Shown one piece after another: positions 12,786 to 24,214 of a stretch of 64,000 nt of DNA. Each line of letters starts with the position of its first letter. The stretch's first letter is position 1. The stretch lies in assembly GCA_027922465.2 (NCBI GenBank), contig BQMF02000607.1, positions 124,001 through 188,000 on the forward strand. Direction: 5' to 3'. This DNA comes from Turritopsis dohrnii (taxonomy: Eukaryota > Cnidaria > Hydrozoa > Anthoathecata > Oceaniidae). Under the pieces are notes generated by a model. The model saw nothing but the letters and a program-made list of their open reading frames with translations. It made no database searches and had not been told where the DNA came from. Made by a program: the position numbers and the translations under genes.

Positions 12786-12995
12786 ATATAATCTTCGAAA
12801 AAGGAAAAAAATCAATATGAGAAGAGCCGCAGAATCACTAAGAAATGACTAAATTGACTAAAAAGGCACACCAGACTCAAAAGAAAAGATGAGAGGGAAC
12901 TGGTTCACACCATACATAAGACATAAAAGGCTGAAGTTACGAAAAGAGAAAACCATAGGGCACTAGAAATGGCCATTAGACACTTAAGGAGAAGA

Positions 12996-13459
12996 TCAAG
13001 TGAAAAAGAGCTTGACACTATTTTTAAATTCCGTAAAATTTTCAATTTTTCTTATTTCCAGTGGAAGGCTATTATATATCTTTGCACCAGTAAAGTAAAC
13101 AGATCGTTTGCCATATTCGGTTTTCACCTTCGGTAGTTTCAAAGACGCTTGATTATTTCTCGTATTGAATTTGTGTTTCAAGATTGCAAAATAATTTTCG
13201 AAGTGCTCACTGAGGACATTGTCCATACTTTTTCGTACAAACACACACAACTGTCGTTTCGTTATATTTTCTTGGGAAGTCAATTTGATATCGATGCTTG
13301 GAGAGTGATTTTTGATAATGTTCGAAGCACGGTTCACAAATGACTCGAGACTTCTTTTCTGTGTGAGCGTCAGATTTGCTTTTAGGATGTTACAATACGT
13401 CAGAGTTGGTACAATCATGGATTCGTAAATTGTTTTAGCAGTTTTCATATCCATCTGTT
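12996..13459 (-). pseudogene. Non-LTR retrotransposon (LINE) reverse transcriptase, C-terminal fragment
   Basis: An open 152-codon minus-strand reading has AKTIYESMIVPTLTYC, NRASNIIKNH, FNTRNNQASLKLPKVKTEYG and YFTGAKIYNSLPLEIRKIE. This is the characteristic C-terminal tail of many animal LINE RTs (jockey/CR1-like group). The RT catalytic core is absent. Upstream sequence of the same frame resumes beyond the TIR element at about 14184, so the element inserted into the LINE. Clade assignment is tentative. Confidence 0.72.
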
Positions 13460-14176
13460 CATGGAGGTATAAAACAGAAGGAGAACGAACTCTTATTTTT
13501 CTATTATTCAGATAATGACTATTCTATTCATTGCGGTATCACTTTGATGTCATTCGTGATGCGCTTTCGGCTGGTTGTCGGTGAAACGAATACTTTTTTA
13601 AAAATTAACGACAATTTAAAAACCAAATATCATCCATTATAACAACGGATCAACTTGCTGCATAGTGACAAGCAGATTATTAAACCTAAAGCTTCCTTGA
13701 GAAACAAATGAAAATCTATGTTTTTATACAGAGTTGAAGATATCGCGTAATTCATGTATAAGTTCCAATCTACATATCTTCTGACTTAAATGCGCCTCGA
13801 TAGTGCCGCGGTACGTGCAAAAACTTAGGATTATTCTCTCTTCAAAAACTGAAGCTCGGCGAAACTGCTTGAGGGGATCACGAGATATATAGACCTAAAG
13901 TTGCAATGTTTTCGTTGCATATTTGTGACGTTTTTGCATAATTCTCCCAATTCCTACAGATTATGCATGCTAAGAACTTTACCCTAACGATCTTTAATCA
14001 CATTGGAGAATTGATATGAACGAAATTTTCACGCAAGAACGCCAAAATTATAAAAATTATGCAAGATGATAGCAATTATATGTTATTACACACTGAGGAC
14101 TTAAACAATGTAGCGCATCACGGATAGTACAATAGCAGATTTTGAGTTCGTTCTCCTTCTGTTTTATACCTCCATG
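13460..14176. mobile_element. 717-bp non-autonomous TIR element with 7-bp target duplication
   Basis: Near-perfect inverted ends start CATGGAGGTATAAAACAGAA and extend about 33 bp, ending in the complementary ...TTATACCTCCATG. The element is flanked by a direct repeat ATCTGTT (13453-13459 and 14177-14183). There is no ORF inside. It sits in the LINE fragment at 12996-14260. A 7-bp duplication is between the usual 8-bp hAT and other classes, so I leave the superfamily open. Confidence 0.85.
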
Positions 14177-14272
14177 ATCTGTTGACGTAGTTTCTTTTAA
14201 TACTTTGCAAAGTTGTATTACATGATTTTTTATATCAACTTCATCTGTCTTTGACTTCCAGAAGTTTTGGGA

Positions 14273-14978
14273 ATGGCAATTTTATTGCCCCCGAAGCGAG
14301 CGTAAGCGAGCGAAGAGGTATATTTTTTCTCAAGATAGGGAAAGTCAGGTGTCGATTTTTGGCATATTTTTAACTAAGAATTGGCTAAGATCAGCTTTTT
14401 TGCGAGGAAATATATAGCATAATTATATATTATACTAATTTTATTTATATGCAACTTGTTTTGACAGATTGGAGTATGTGTGGTAACAATGGTACAAGCT
14501 CAATATGGGTACATAAAGACATTATTAGAGTTAAGTTTAAGGGGAAGCTATAAGTTTGGGTTAGGATTAGGAATTAAGCGAATTAGTGAATTAAGGTAAG
14601 GGTTACCATTAGGTTGCAGTATTGCATATTCGTATAGTTTCTTGCTGTGTTTTTCATTTTCAAAACACTTAAATGACCCCTGTTGAGTTGGTGTGGTACA
14701 AGCTCAATAGAGGTCATTTTAAGTGTTTTTTTTACTGCACAGATCCAGTTGACTTTGGAGGTTTTGTCTTAATTGTTTGATCACTTTAAACACTTTAGAA
14801 CTAGTAGTAGAGTGTCTTTTCAGTAATGTATTCAAGTGTCATTTCAGTAATCTTTCAATTTATAATGGCTATTGTGCACAGTTTTTTGTAGCCATTTAAA
14901 TCTTTCTTGATTTCAATAATAGTATGAAGCCTGTCTGTTGTAAGGCCTGCACAATGGATTGTCTATTGCGGGGGCATT
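14273..14978. mobile_element. Short non-autonomous element with TGCCCCCG ends
   Basis: The left part begins ATTGCCCCCGAAGCGAGCG and the right end reads GCGGGGGCATTC, giving a short inverted terminal motif. The first 80 bp match the module at 7587-7665. No coding capacity is seen. A relationship to the helicase-bearing copy at 7.6 kb is inferred from the shared module only. Confidence 0.5.
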
Positions 14979-15877
14979 CATAGCGAAAGCTACTAGCTAG
15001 TTTAGTTATGCATGCGCGTTTGAAAAAAAAACTCACAAGAAAAAAATTAAAAACTTTTAAGAAAAAAATTAAAATTCCTTGTTCACGAAAACTTATGAAT
15101 TACTTTATAGATTTAACGTTTTTGACTTTTAGAGTCAGTTGCTATTAGAGAATATTTCCTACGAAAATGTTATGCCTTGAGTTGAAAAAATTCTATTTTT
15201 TAGAGCACTGAGAATACACTTGAATACACTTGAAAAAGTGTATCTTTTAAACGAACCTTGAAGCCCTTAACAGTCAAAAAGGAGCAAGAAAAAACATTTT
15301 GTGATATTATCCTTTTAGTGCAGTTTCTTTTTTCGTGTGAAAATGAACAATTTTATGTAAAAAGTACCAAAAAATATCAAAAGCTCCTTTAACAGTATTT
15401 TGCATATAGCCTGTGTTCACACATTGAAATTCACAACTAGTATTTGGTTACTCGAAGGCATAGGCTGAACTGCCATTTCGGCCGGAGTAGTAGTAGTAGG
15501 AGTCCAGGGTGTTTTAATACGGTATTCGCTTACGCTGCTACCGTAATTACAAGATTCACAGCAAACACTCAGTTGAGAAGATATTGCCAGATGAATTATA
15601 TAATTAGCAAACATAATTTACAAATTCATGAATAACTTTAGGTAAATCTAGTTTGGACTGTGTCTGAAAGTTTCTGTTTTAAAATTTTTCCAGCAAGAAG
15701 GCACTTAAAAAACTATAAAAATTGCACACCTGTAGATAAATATAAGTTCAAAGTCTGATATAACTGAACAACTTGTTAATAGAATATCACAAATACAGCA
15801 GTGAAATAAGTTAGAATTGGCTCATAATACATACCCCCTAAAAATTAAAATATTAATATCCTCTTACATGTAAATCA
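14979..15877. other. Intergenic, no gene seen
   Basis: AT-rich sequence with no recognisable protein or element ends. It precedes the 3' end of the RecQ-like gene. Confidence 0.5.
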
Positions 15878-17601
15878 TCAATCAGAGTCTGAATCTGTTG
15901 ATTGATCATCACTTGATTCTGAAAAGACAATTTTCTTTTCTGGTTCTTCTGACACTGACATATTATCAATCTCGAAGTCGAAATCATTAAAGAAACTATG
16001 AATGATATGAAGAACATTTTGTGCAACACGATCATCAAAAATATGCATGTGAGTCTTAATATAACTTTTTGAATTAATATATGGTAGGTGATCCAAAATT
16101 TCATTAATTATTTCCCCAGACAAACCCGTGGCAAGAGAAGCTGGGCTGAACATAGCAACATTGCCACATGTTTTATCATGAGCCTGAAGAAGCATTTCTT
16201 TGATTTGTTCCTTGGTTTCATCAGAAACATCACGAACTTGATTTTGTGAGCATTTTACAGAGTTTTCCTCAGAATCAATTTCAAACAGCATAATGTTATT
16301 TTTAACACAATCAGGAATACATGCACATTTTTTCGCACACTGAGAACAACATAAATGAAGAGGTGTCACAGGTGTGATATCCACATTGTCATTAAATGGA
16401 GCATACAAGACCTTTCTCAGACATTCATTTGATTTTAAATATAATTTCATATTACTACTAATTTGATTTTGGTTATGGGAAGTATTGTATAAGATGGCAT
16501 GACACTGTGCTCCAGTACTGCGACCAGCTCTTCCAATTTGTTGACAGTAATCAATTAAGTCAAATGCAGGTCCAAAATGAATAACATATACAACATCAAA
16601 AGCATTTATACCACAACCAAGGGCACTGGTAGCAATAATGACTCTTAATGATGGATCCTGTGACTCAGTGAGGGATTTCAAAACTTTGGATTTATTTTTT
16701 TCTGTAGTGAGACTGTGGTACATACCAATTATCTTTTAGATTCACTCTCACTAAGGCCTTTCTTTTCAAGGGTATGAAGGAACTTCTCAAACAACCAACC
16801 ACATAAAACAACAGTTCGACAGTAAATGATAGTTTTAGGGCAGTTATGTTTACATTCAATGATGGTATCAATTATCCAGTGCAAAACTTGGAAATCTTTA
16901 GCCTGACAATTACGTTTTGACAATCTTATATTGCGACGATCAACATAATGTGATATAATATGAAAATGCTTGGACAGGTTACAGCTTTCCATTACCAACT
17001 GGGTTAGATTTACATCCACAGTGGCGCTTAAGGCAAGAATTGGTACACCTTGGCGACAATGTGAACGCAGAACAGAAATTTCCCCAAAAGCTTTACGAAA
17101 GGGCTTTTCAGAACCTTCTGAGCATCCCCAAGAAACTTTATGTACTTCATCAACCACAATACAAATAAGATTTTCACGAAAAACCTTAGTAAACAAAAGG
17201 TCTCTCCATTTTTTAGTGAGCCAAGACTCAGGTGCTCCAAATATGATGTGATATCTACCACTTGCAATTCCTTCATAATGTTTTCCTTCTAAACTACATG
17301 CCTTAATTTTCAAATTAGATTTGTTAGCAGCATCAACTTGATCAGCAATAAGAGCAAGCAGAGGAGATACAACAATAATGATGGGTTCAGAAATAATTTC
17401 TTTAAGTTGTTTTGCAACACAAGGCAAAAGTTGGTAAATTAAACTTTTGCCATAAGAAGTGGAGAGTACACATAAAGTGTCTCGCTCTTGACAAATACTT
17501 TGATTAGCTTCCAACTGCTTCGTTTTGATAGTAATATCTTTCCGATTTTCAAGACTTACTTTTACAGCATGTAAGAGTAGCTTATCGCCAGTCGCCATCA
17601 T
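15878..17601 (-). CDS. RecQ-like DNA helicase, transposon-associated type, one frameshift
   Basis: A 290-codon N-terminal block (17601-16729) has a Walker A variant TSYGKSLIYQLLP, IVVSPLLALIADQV, the DEVH box IVVDEVHKVSWGCSEG and LALSATV. A 281-codon C-terminal block (16723-15878) has VIIATSALGCGINAFD and YCQQIGRAGRS, a Cys-rich segment (CCSQCAKKCAC) and an acidic Ser/Asp tail ending SDSDSD. The order and spacing are those of a RecQ-family 3'-5' helicase. The blocks are joined by a single-base frame change near 16730, where the stop after SESKR interrupts. Many cnidarian and sponge genomes carry numerous RecQ-like copies with transposons; that this one is element-borne is inference. No RQC or HRDC domain is recognised. 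The single lesion suggests recent inactivation or a sequencing error. Confidence 0.8.
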
Positions 17602-17843
17602 TGTTTTTCTTTATATGGCTGCTTTTTCTTAGCGCAGTTAATTCTCAAAGGAACTTTACTTTTTAAACATGGTAAGTTAGACCATTGCAAAAAATTACAA
17701 ATCAAATTAAGTGAAAAGTGATGAACCAATCAGCGCGCTTTAGCCAAAATCTGACTAAGAGGTTGTACCCAGCTACTCGCCTGCGGCTCGTTGAGTAAGC
17801 AGGCTAAGAGTAGATGGGTCTCCTGGCTAGGATAAATAAAGTA

Positions 17844-18445
17844 CCATCTATGTGTGTAATTACGGACAGCCTTCGTAATTACGGACATCGACAAAACATA
17901 ATTCCAACCGTCAGTAAATTAAAAACACACCACATCCCGTACTGTCAACCAAACTGTAATAAACTAAATTTTAAAGATTTAAAATAGACTACGCTCTCTT
18001 GAGAATCATGCGTATTTTTATGAGCTCCGTGTGTACAATTGTAGCCATATTTACGGATAAAAAATAATAATGACCACCTCCGTCATGAAATATCGACAGG
18101 TCGAAAATTTATGTTTAAAAATGAATTGAGGAATGATCATGCTTTTAGAAAGTTAATTATCATAAAATAAGTCAAATAAATAAAGTTTTTGTACGTCAAT
18201 CACAGTGGGGGAGGACACTTTTTACTGAGTATTAAAATATAGGCCATTATGATTTTCACGGTCCATTATTCTTCAAATGTTGTTGCTAATTGCTCTCTAT
18301 TGGATTGCTCTGTTTCATAAAACATTTTATTCAGTTATATGTGGTGAACTTGGCAAGAATGCATGTCTATTTTCGTGACAAGAATATTTGTTTACATTTT
18401 GTGTCCGTAATTACGAAGGCTGTCCGTAACTGGACACATAGACGG
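17844..18445. mobile_element. 602-bp MITE with about 45-bp TIRs and TA target duplication
   Basis: The left end reads CC(A)TCTATGTGTGTAATTACG and the right end is its inverted near-match, both followed inward by GGACAGCCTTCGTAATTACG. TA dinucleotides flank both ends (17842-17843, 18446-18447), as in Tc1/mariner-type insertions. The interior has no ORF. The element lies just upstream of the RecQ-like gene. Confidence 0.82.
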
Positions 18446-18605
18446 TAGAGGATCTGCGTCTCTGTAACTGTTGAAAAAGTATATATACCTGATAATCACT
18501 ATACATGATAATGACATTGATATTCGGTGTTCACCCAAGTGTGAATTAGGTCGAGTATACACTTCAAGGTCACCAGAGCTCAGTAGTCATGACCAATATC
18601 CTTAA

Positions 18606-19640
18606 GTGAAGTCAAAGATTTTGTTGATAATGACACATTTGTGGATGATGGATGCTGTCACTGGTGATAATACTGTCGAGCAAGCACACAAAAGAGCTGA
18701 GGTTGTGTTGAACACAGCCAGATTCCAGCTCAAAGGTGTCTGCTTCTCTGGCAAGGATCCACCTGCTGCTCTCGCTGATGATGGTGAGACAATTTCTGTC
18801 GGAGTAATGAAGTTGTTTCCCAAAACAGACGAGATTTCAATCAACATTGGGGAACTTAACTATGCCCTGGATTTCCACTGGAATCATCCCGTTGTCAAGC
18901 ATTCTGTTGTAGAGACTACCCTAAGATTCATCATGGAAAAGTGTTTGTCATCGAAGGACGCTCTTTAGTCACATCAATCCGAAAGAAATGTGAGAGATGT
19001 CGCTATCTCAACAGGAAGTCAGTTGAAACAGTGATGGGTCCAATACCAGATTGTCAACAACTCCATCGCTCCAGCTTTCTACACAACACAAGTTGACCTC
19101 TCCGGACCGTATCAAGCCTACTCACCTCTAGATAAGAGAACCACTGTGAAGATCTGGTAAGCAGTTTTTTGCTGTTGCATCACCTCAGCTATTGGCATCA
19201 AAGTCATGGATGACTACTCAGCAGATGCATTCATAATGTTATTCATTCGATTTGCCAGCAGCTATGGCTTTCCCAAGAAGTTACTGTGTGATAGTGGAAG
19301 TCAACTAATCAAAGGATGTGACAGCATGAAGATAAGCTCCAAAGACCTTCAACATTGACTCAGCCAACGTGTATCTGTTGACTTCCAAGTGTGCCCAGTC
19401 GGAGGGCACAATATGAATGGAAAGTTTGACAGGAAAATCAAGAAGGTGAATGCTTCAATTCACAAGAACATGCATCACCACTGCCTATCACTGATGCAGT
19501 GGGAGACACTCTCATCCAACATGGCAAACAGCATCAATGATTTGCCAATTGGTGTTGGTTCAAAGGTTGATGTTGAAAATCTTGATCTTATCACACCGAA
19601 TAGACTGCTTGAAGGAAAATCTCAAAATCTTTGATACATG
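18606..19640 (+). pseudogene. BEL/Pao retrotransposon pol relic (RT/RH remnant and integrase)
   Basis: The first block (18606-18968) has LNTARFQLKGVCFSGKDPP and a following LFPKTDEISINIGELNYAL segment, matching the region after RT in BEL/Pao pol, then HWNHPVVKHSVVE. The later blocks are the integrase zone: VDLSGPYQAYSPLDKRTT, VMDDYSADAFIMLFIRFASS, LLCDSGSQLIKGC, VCPVGGHNMNGKFDRKIKKV, LMQWETLSSNMANSINDLPI and DLITPNRLLEG. The catalytic Asp-containing motifs are visible, but stops and frameshifts occur about every 150-300 bp. Gag, protease and the RT core are missing. It is followed by a candidate polypurine tract and 3' LTR. Confidence 0.8.
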
Positions 19641-19994
19641 GTTTGAGTCATGGTTATTGAATCACGTTCCACGTCTGATGGAGCAAAGGAAATGGTTCGA
19701 CAGTGATATTAATTTGAAGATAGGAGTCGTCCTATTCACCAAGTTGATTCAGTCATCTCATGTACGTACCAGTATATCCTCACTGCAGTCGAGCAGTCAA
19801 AGGATAGTATTCAAATAAAAATGAAGAAACTTCTTGTGAATCTCATGCTGATACACTCTGTTGATGAAGTTGATGAATACTGCACATGGTTCAGTCCCTG
19901 TTGTGTTGAAGTAAAAAATATGAACAATATTGAAATGTTAAGTTAATCAAGCTACCCACATGCTAACTTTATTCAAGAAATTTAAAGCCTCCGT
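19641..19994 (+). other. 3' region of the BEL/Pao relic
   Basis: Degenerate continuation of the pol frame to about 19910, followed by AT-rich sequence up to the purine-rich GTGGGGGAGTG. Confidence 0.45.
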
Positions 19995-20815
19995 GGGGGA
20001 GTGTTGTACAGACAGTATAGTACTAATAATTTTATTTTACTTTTGTGTAAATTTCTCTCAACATTTATCATCATCCATCACTCCATCTATCATATCCATT
20101 TACTTTCATTTTCTCATTAGTCCATAGCATATGTCACAACCCTTTACACTTTCATTTCCTCTCTTCCACACAGTGGGGGAGTGGTCACACTTCTCAATCT
20201 ACGATCTTGTCACTGCCATGTCATCACCATATCAAATCATGTCATCTAGAGTAATTATATTTCACACTTTTCTTTTATTTAGTATTTCTATTGTTTGTAT
20301 AATTGTGGAGCAATTATCTCTCTCTAGTATAAAACATTCTACTTTTTGAGTAATCACTGCCCAATCTGCTTTGACACTCATAGAGTGAGGATGAGTGAGA
20401 GAAAGGTTGGATGAACAAAGTTTATAAATTCAAATTCAAGTAGTCAGACACTTAAACACAAATCAACTCAATCTTGATTCAAGTTTATAAATCAACTTAA
20501 GTTTCAACTCACATTTGTACATTTGTATTTTGTACATCACTTGCTCATCACACCCAGCTACTACTTTAAGGCCAGCTGGTGAGTTCTCTTCTGCTTTTGC
20601 CTTTCAGTGTTTGCTTTTGTTTTCTTTTGGCAGCTATTTTGTTTTGCAGCAGTGACTTAGGCTTAGGCTTAGAATTTTAACTTAGTTTTTCTTAAGCAAA
20701 TTTTTTTTTCAAAGTATTTATTAGTCTTTACTTTGTATTTCAGTTTGAACATTTCAATAAAAACCTCTTACGAACACCATGATGAGTAAAAGCTTGGGTG
20801 CATTCCACACTAAGT
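19995..20815 (+). repeat. Candidate BEL/Pao 3' LTR with polypurine tract
   Basis: The purine tract GTGGGGGAGTG (about 19994-20004) is followed by TGTTGTACAGAC, a plausible LTR start. A second similar tract, CAGTGGGGGAGTGG, lies at about 20171, so the start is uncertain. AATAAAAACC at about 20757 is a possible polyadenylation signal. The 5' LTR was not found in the window. Confidence 0.5.
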
Positions 20816-20954
20816 GTATTTATTATGGGGTATATATCACTGTATTCTAGGAAATGGACAGGGCATGAAAGTAGGGTAAAGGAGATTTATGCAGATGTTA
20901 ATGTAGATGGCCAGAACAACTATATATATGTTTCAATTTTAAAGAAACATTTAA

Positions 20955-21292
20955 CCCTTTGAATGCCAAGGCTTTTTCGCCCAGCGACCAAAGACGTATA
21001 TATACGTCATCGGAACTTTTTGCAGAATCCGATACCTTTTTATGTCAACGACCAATGACGTATATATACGTCCAATTACAACTACAGTTGGAGACGTATA
21101 TATACGTCCGTGGTCGTTGGAGAAGCTTTATTAGGGCGTACATATACGTCATTGGTCGCTCAGATGAAACACGGTCGGTCGGCGATCACAATGCGTGTTG
21201 CATTGTGATCACATGGTTGCTGAGGTGAAAAATGCTTGGTTGCCGCGAATAACAAAGTTGGACGTATATATACGTCCTTGGCATTCAAAGGG
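20955..21292. mobile_element. 338-bp piggyBac-like MITE with internal 16-bp palindromes
   Basis: Perfect inverted ends CCCTTTGAATGCCAAGG are flanked by TTAA on both sides (20951-20954, 21293-21296), as expected for piggyBac-type insertion. Inside, the palindrome GACGTATATATACGTC or a close variant recurs five times (about 20994, 21057, 21094, 21135 and 21260). No coding capacity. Confidence 0.85.
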
Positions 21293-21542
21293 TTAATATT
21301 AGAATTATATTATGGAAACATATGTTGACTATGTCAAAATGTACAACCTGTCTCTACGTTGAATTTCCTCAGTTTGGTTCTGCACCCATGTGATGACCAA
21401 AAGAGTTTTTTGATGTTATATTCTGACCTACTTCTGTTTTTGTTATATATACTGCTGCTATAGTTATGCTGTATCTTGTTAATAACACCTTAAGGACATA
21501 ACACGCTCTGAGGCGCCTGGTAAACTCTTCGGAATGAGCCCA

Positions 21543-22140
21543 GGTTATTAGGAGGCCTTATGCCCATGGCATATTGAAGTTACAACATGCTCCGAGGTGC
21601 CGTGTAAACTTTACATTTTATATCTTCGTAACACCATCTACAAGAAGCCAACATCAACTTCATCAACATGGTCCTCCTTCTTCTTTCTATGATGTTTGAA
21701 TACAGTGAAGATCCAAATCCTTCTCCTCACAGTCCTGTTGGATATCAAGAAGAACAACAATCCTGAGCGATGCAATGTGCATGTATGTTGACGACAATGA
21801 CAATAAGGACGATCCCCTTAATTTGATTGGATGCGATACGCGGGTTTATATATACATACGTAATTGGTAACAACATGGTCCTCCTTCTTTCTATGATGTT
21901 TGAATACAGTGATTACAGGTTATTAGGAGGCCTTATGCCGATGGCATATTGAAGTTACAACACGCTCCGAGGTGCCTTGTAAACTTTACATCTTATATCT
22001 TCGTAACACCATCTACAAGAAGCCAACATCAACTTCATCAACATGGTCCTCCTTCTTCTTTCTATGATGTTTGAATACAGTGAAGATCCAAATCCTTCTC
22101 CTCACAGTCCTGTTGGATATCAAGAAGAACAACAATTCTG
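21543..22140. repeat. Direct duplication of about 225 bp
   Basis: The segment GGTTATTAGGAGGCCTTATG... through ATCAAGAAGAACAACAA occurs at about 21543-21765 and again at about 21916-22140, with a few substitutions, separated by about 150 bp that is partly related. No gene seen. Confidence 0.85.
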
Positions 22141-23231
22141 AGATTGAAGATTGAAGAGAGCATGAAACTCTGAGTATTGAGAAAAACTGTGTTTTAATTA
22201 CTTCTTCCGCTGATAATTGGTAACTCCATATAATGGTTTCATACAAGTTAATGCGATATGATGATTTATGTATTTTACATAATTGGTAGATATGATGGTT
22301 TTATACAAGTTACGATTAATGTTTTTGATTTACGTTTTCCTGGTTTTCCTTATTATGGATTTTATGGATTTTATGGACTATATATATGAATCATATGGAT
22401 GAATGTTGGATGATGGATCAGATGTACACACCTTTTTAAGTTGGAGTGTATGTAGGAAAGAATATAACTAGTTTTGTATAGATGTGTACATATATTGATT
22501 ATACAAATCTATTGTTTACATTCTGAGATATGGTAGTCTGCAGCCATGGTAGACAGGCCATAAGTGTGGATCCAGTGAGTTTGTCTCTTGATAGTTGCAT
22601 TGCCTACATCCTTTGTCCTTCTTTCTTCCCTGTGCAAAGTTGGCATCTCATTGGTTTGCTCTGCCTCTCTCTCTTGGCAAAGGTTGTGTTTGGGGTTTGC
22701 TAGTGCTGTGGGCAGTGTCAACTTGGGGTTTTAAAAAGTCAGTTCATATAATTCAGAGCTCAGTATTCGTGAAAAGGAAATATAGTATTTCACTGAACTG
22801 AACTTACTGTCTTGTTGAACTCACTTAACATCCTGAAATATCCACACTAACATGGAAACCGTTTAAGTTTTGTTTTGAAAATATTTGCACCATTTTTTGA
22901 ATTGATTGAAGATTGAAAAGAAAATACTTAATAATGAAAGTAGGGGTATCATTTTTACAAAAAGAAAAAGTGAATGAAGAACATTGCAGTTATTTTATAA
23001 CAAGTATATAATATAATGAAGATTATTTTTCCAAGAATTTTCATAAAAACAGACTTATGTTCCTGAGTGTTTTTTGCTTTGTAACTTGTATTTGTAAGAT
23101 TGATAATAGTTAATAATTCCATGTGACTCAATGATATTTTATTGCTGTATTGTAAATGAGAATGTGGATGTTTTGAATCAGTTTAATGAAACAAAAGTTA
23201 TTTAAAAATGGAATTTTGAGACTGTCCTGAT
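22141..23231. other. AT-rich intergenic, no gene seen
   Basis: Contains short TATGGATTT repeats near 22350 and no recognisable protein. Confidence 0.5.
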
Positions 23232-23931
23232 CTTGAAACAACCCTCTAAGCATGTTGATTTTGAAGTTAAATTGTCAACTGGTGATGAAAGGATGTTTCC
23301 TAGTAACCACATTAAATACCTTGGAATTTTGATTGATTCTAACTTGAATTGGAAACCTCAAATTGATAATATCGCTGTCAAACTCAAATGTGCCAATGGA
23401 ATTTTATGTAAACTTACATACATGGTACCCAGAGAGACCCTCATTTCAATCTATTTTGCCCTGTTTAACTCACACCTAACTTATTGTGCAGTATGGGGTC
23501 AACCTGTATCTATGTATGTACGACGGATCACATCTCTGCAAAATTGTGCTGTTCGTTTGATGTTTTGCAGTCTTTGGTGCCCCAGTAGAACCTTTGTTTG
23601 GGTTTATTAAAGTTTACTAACTTAATTCATATACAGAATGTAACTTTTTTTACAATCTGTGCATCATGCTAAACTCCCCTCACCCCTACTCGACACATTT
23701 GCAGTTGATTTCTCTCACGCCTACAATACTCGTGCCTCTACCAGAGAAGTCATTAACTACAGTCTTGTTAGAACTTCCTGTTTTGGCCTCAAATCTGTTA
23801 GACACCAGTCTATGCTATCTTGGCACTTTTGTCACACTATAGTCAAGGACTCCAAATTGATGGATTTGTCTTTGCATAAATTGAAATCTACTCTAAAATC
23901 CACATTTCATCACTCATATTTGATTGTTTGA
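23232..23931 (+). pseudogene. LINE reverse transcriptase C-terminal fragment (second, different lineage)
   Basis: The reading contains NHIKYLGILIDSNLNWKPQI, GILCKLTYMVPRETLISIYF and FNSHLTYCAVWGQP, the conserved C-terminal part of jockey/CR1-like LINE RTs. After a frameshift near 23610 it continues with AYNTRASTREVINYSLVRTS and FGLKSVRHQSMLSW. The RT YxDD core is upstream and missing. It differs clearly from the LINE at 12996-13459. Confidence 0.75.
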
Positions 23932-24214
23932 TTTCTTTTTCTTTACACGCTTCGCTCAACTACACTGACATTAAATTTGTTTTTCAGCCTGTTTTTAGTT
24001 TGTCCTCTCCTGTGATGTCCGGTGGTTGTTTTGTGATGTCCTTGGTGTCCGTCACGCTTGCTAGCTTTGCTAATTTTGGCGGTCTCCATTATAGATTGCC
24101 CATTTTCAGTTATATCTGCATCATTGATGAAATATTTATCGTTGTATATATTATTATATTAGATTTATATAAGATTCTGTGACAATGTCACATGTACACT
24201 ACAATATACAACAA
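23932..24214. other. Spacer before the Polinton end, no gene seen
   Basis: AT-rich; similarity to the Polinton terminal repeat starts only at about 24215-24227. Confidence 0.45.

Noticed and set aside
16970..17251. Plus-strand ORF across the RecQ-like gene
   Set aside because: Antisense to the DEVH-box region of a clear helicase; no independent support.
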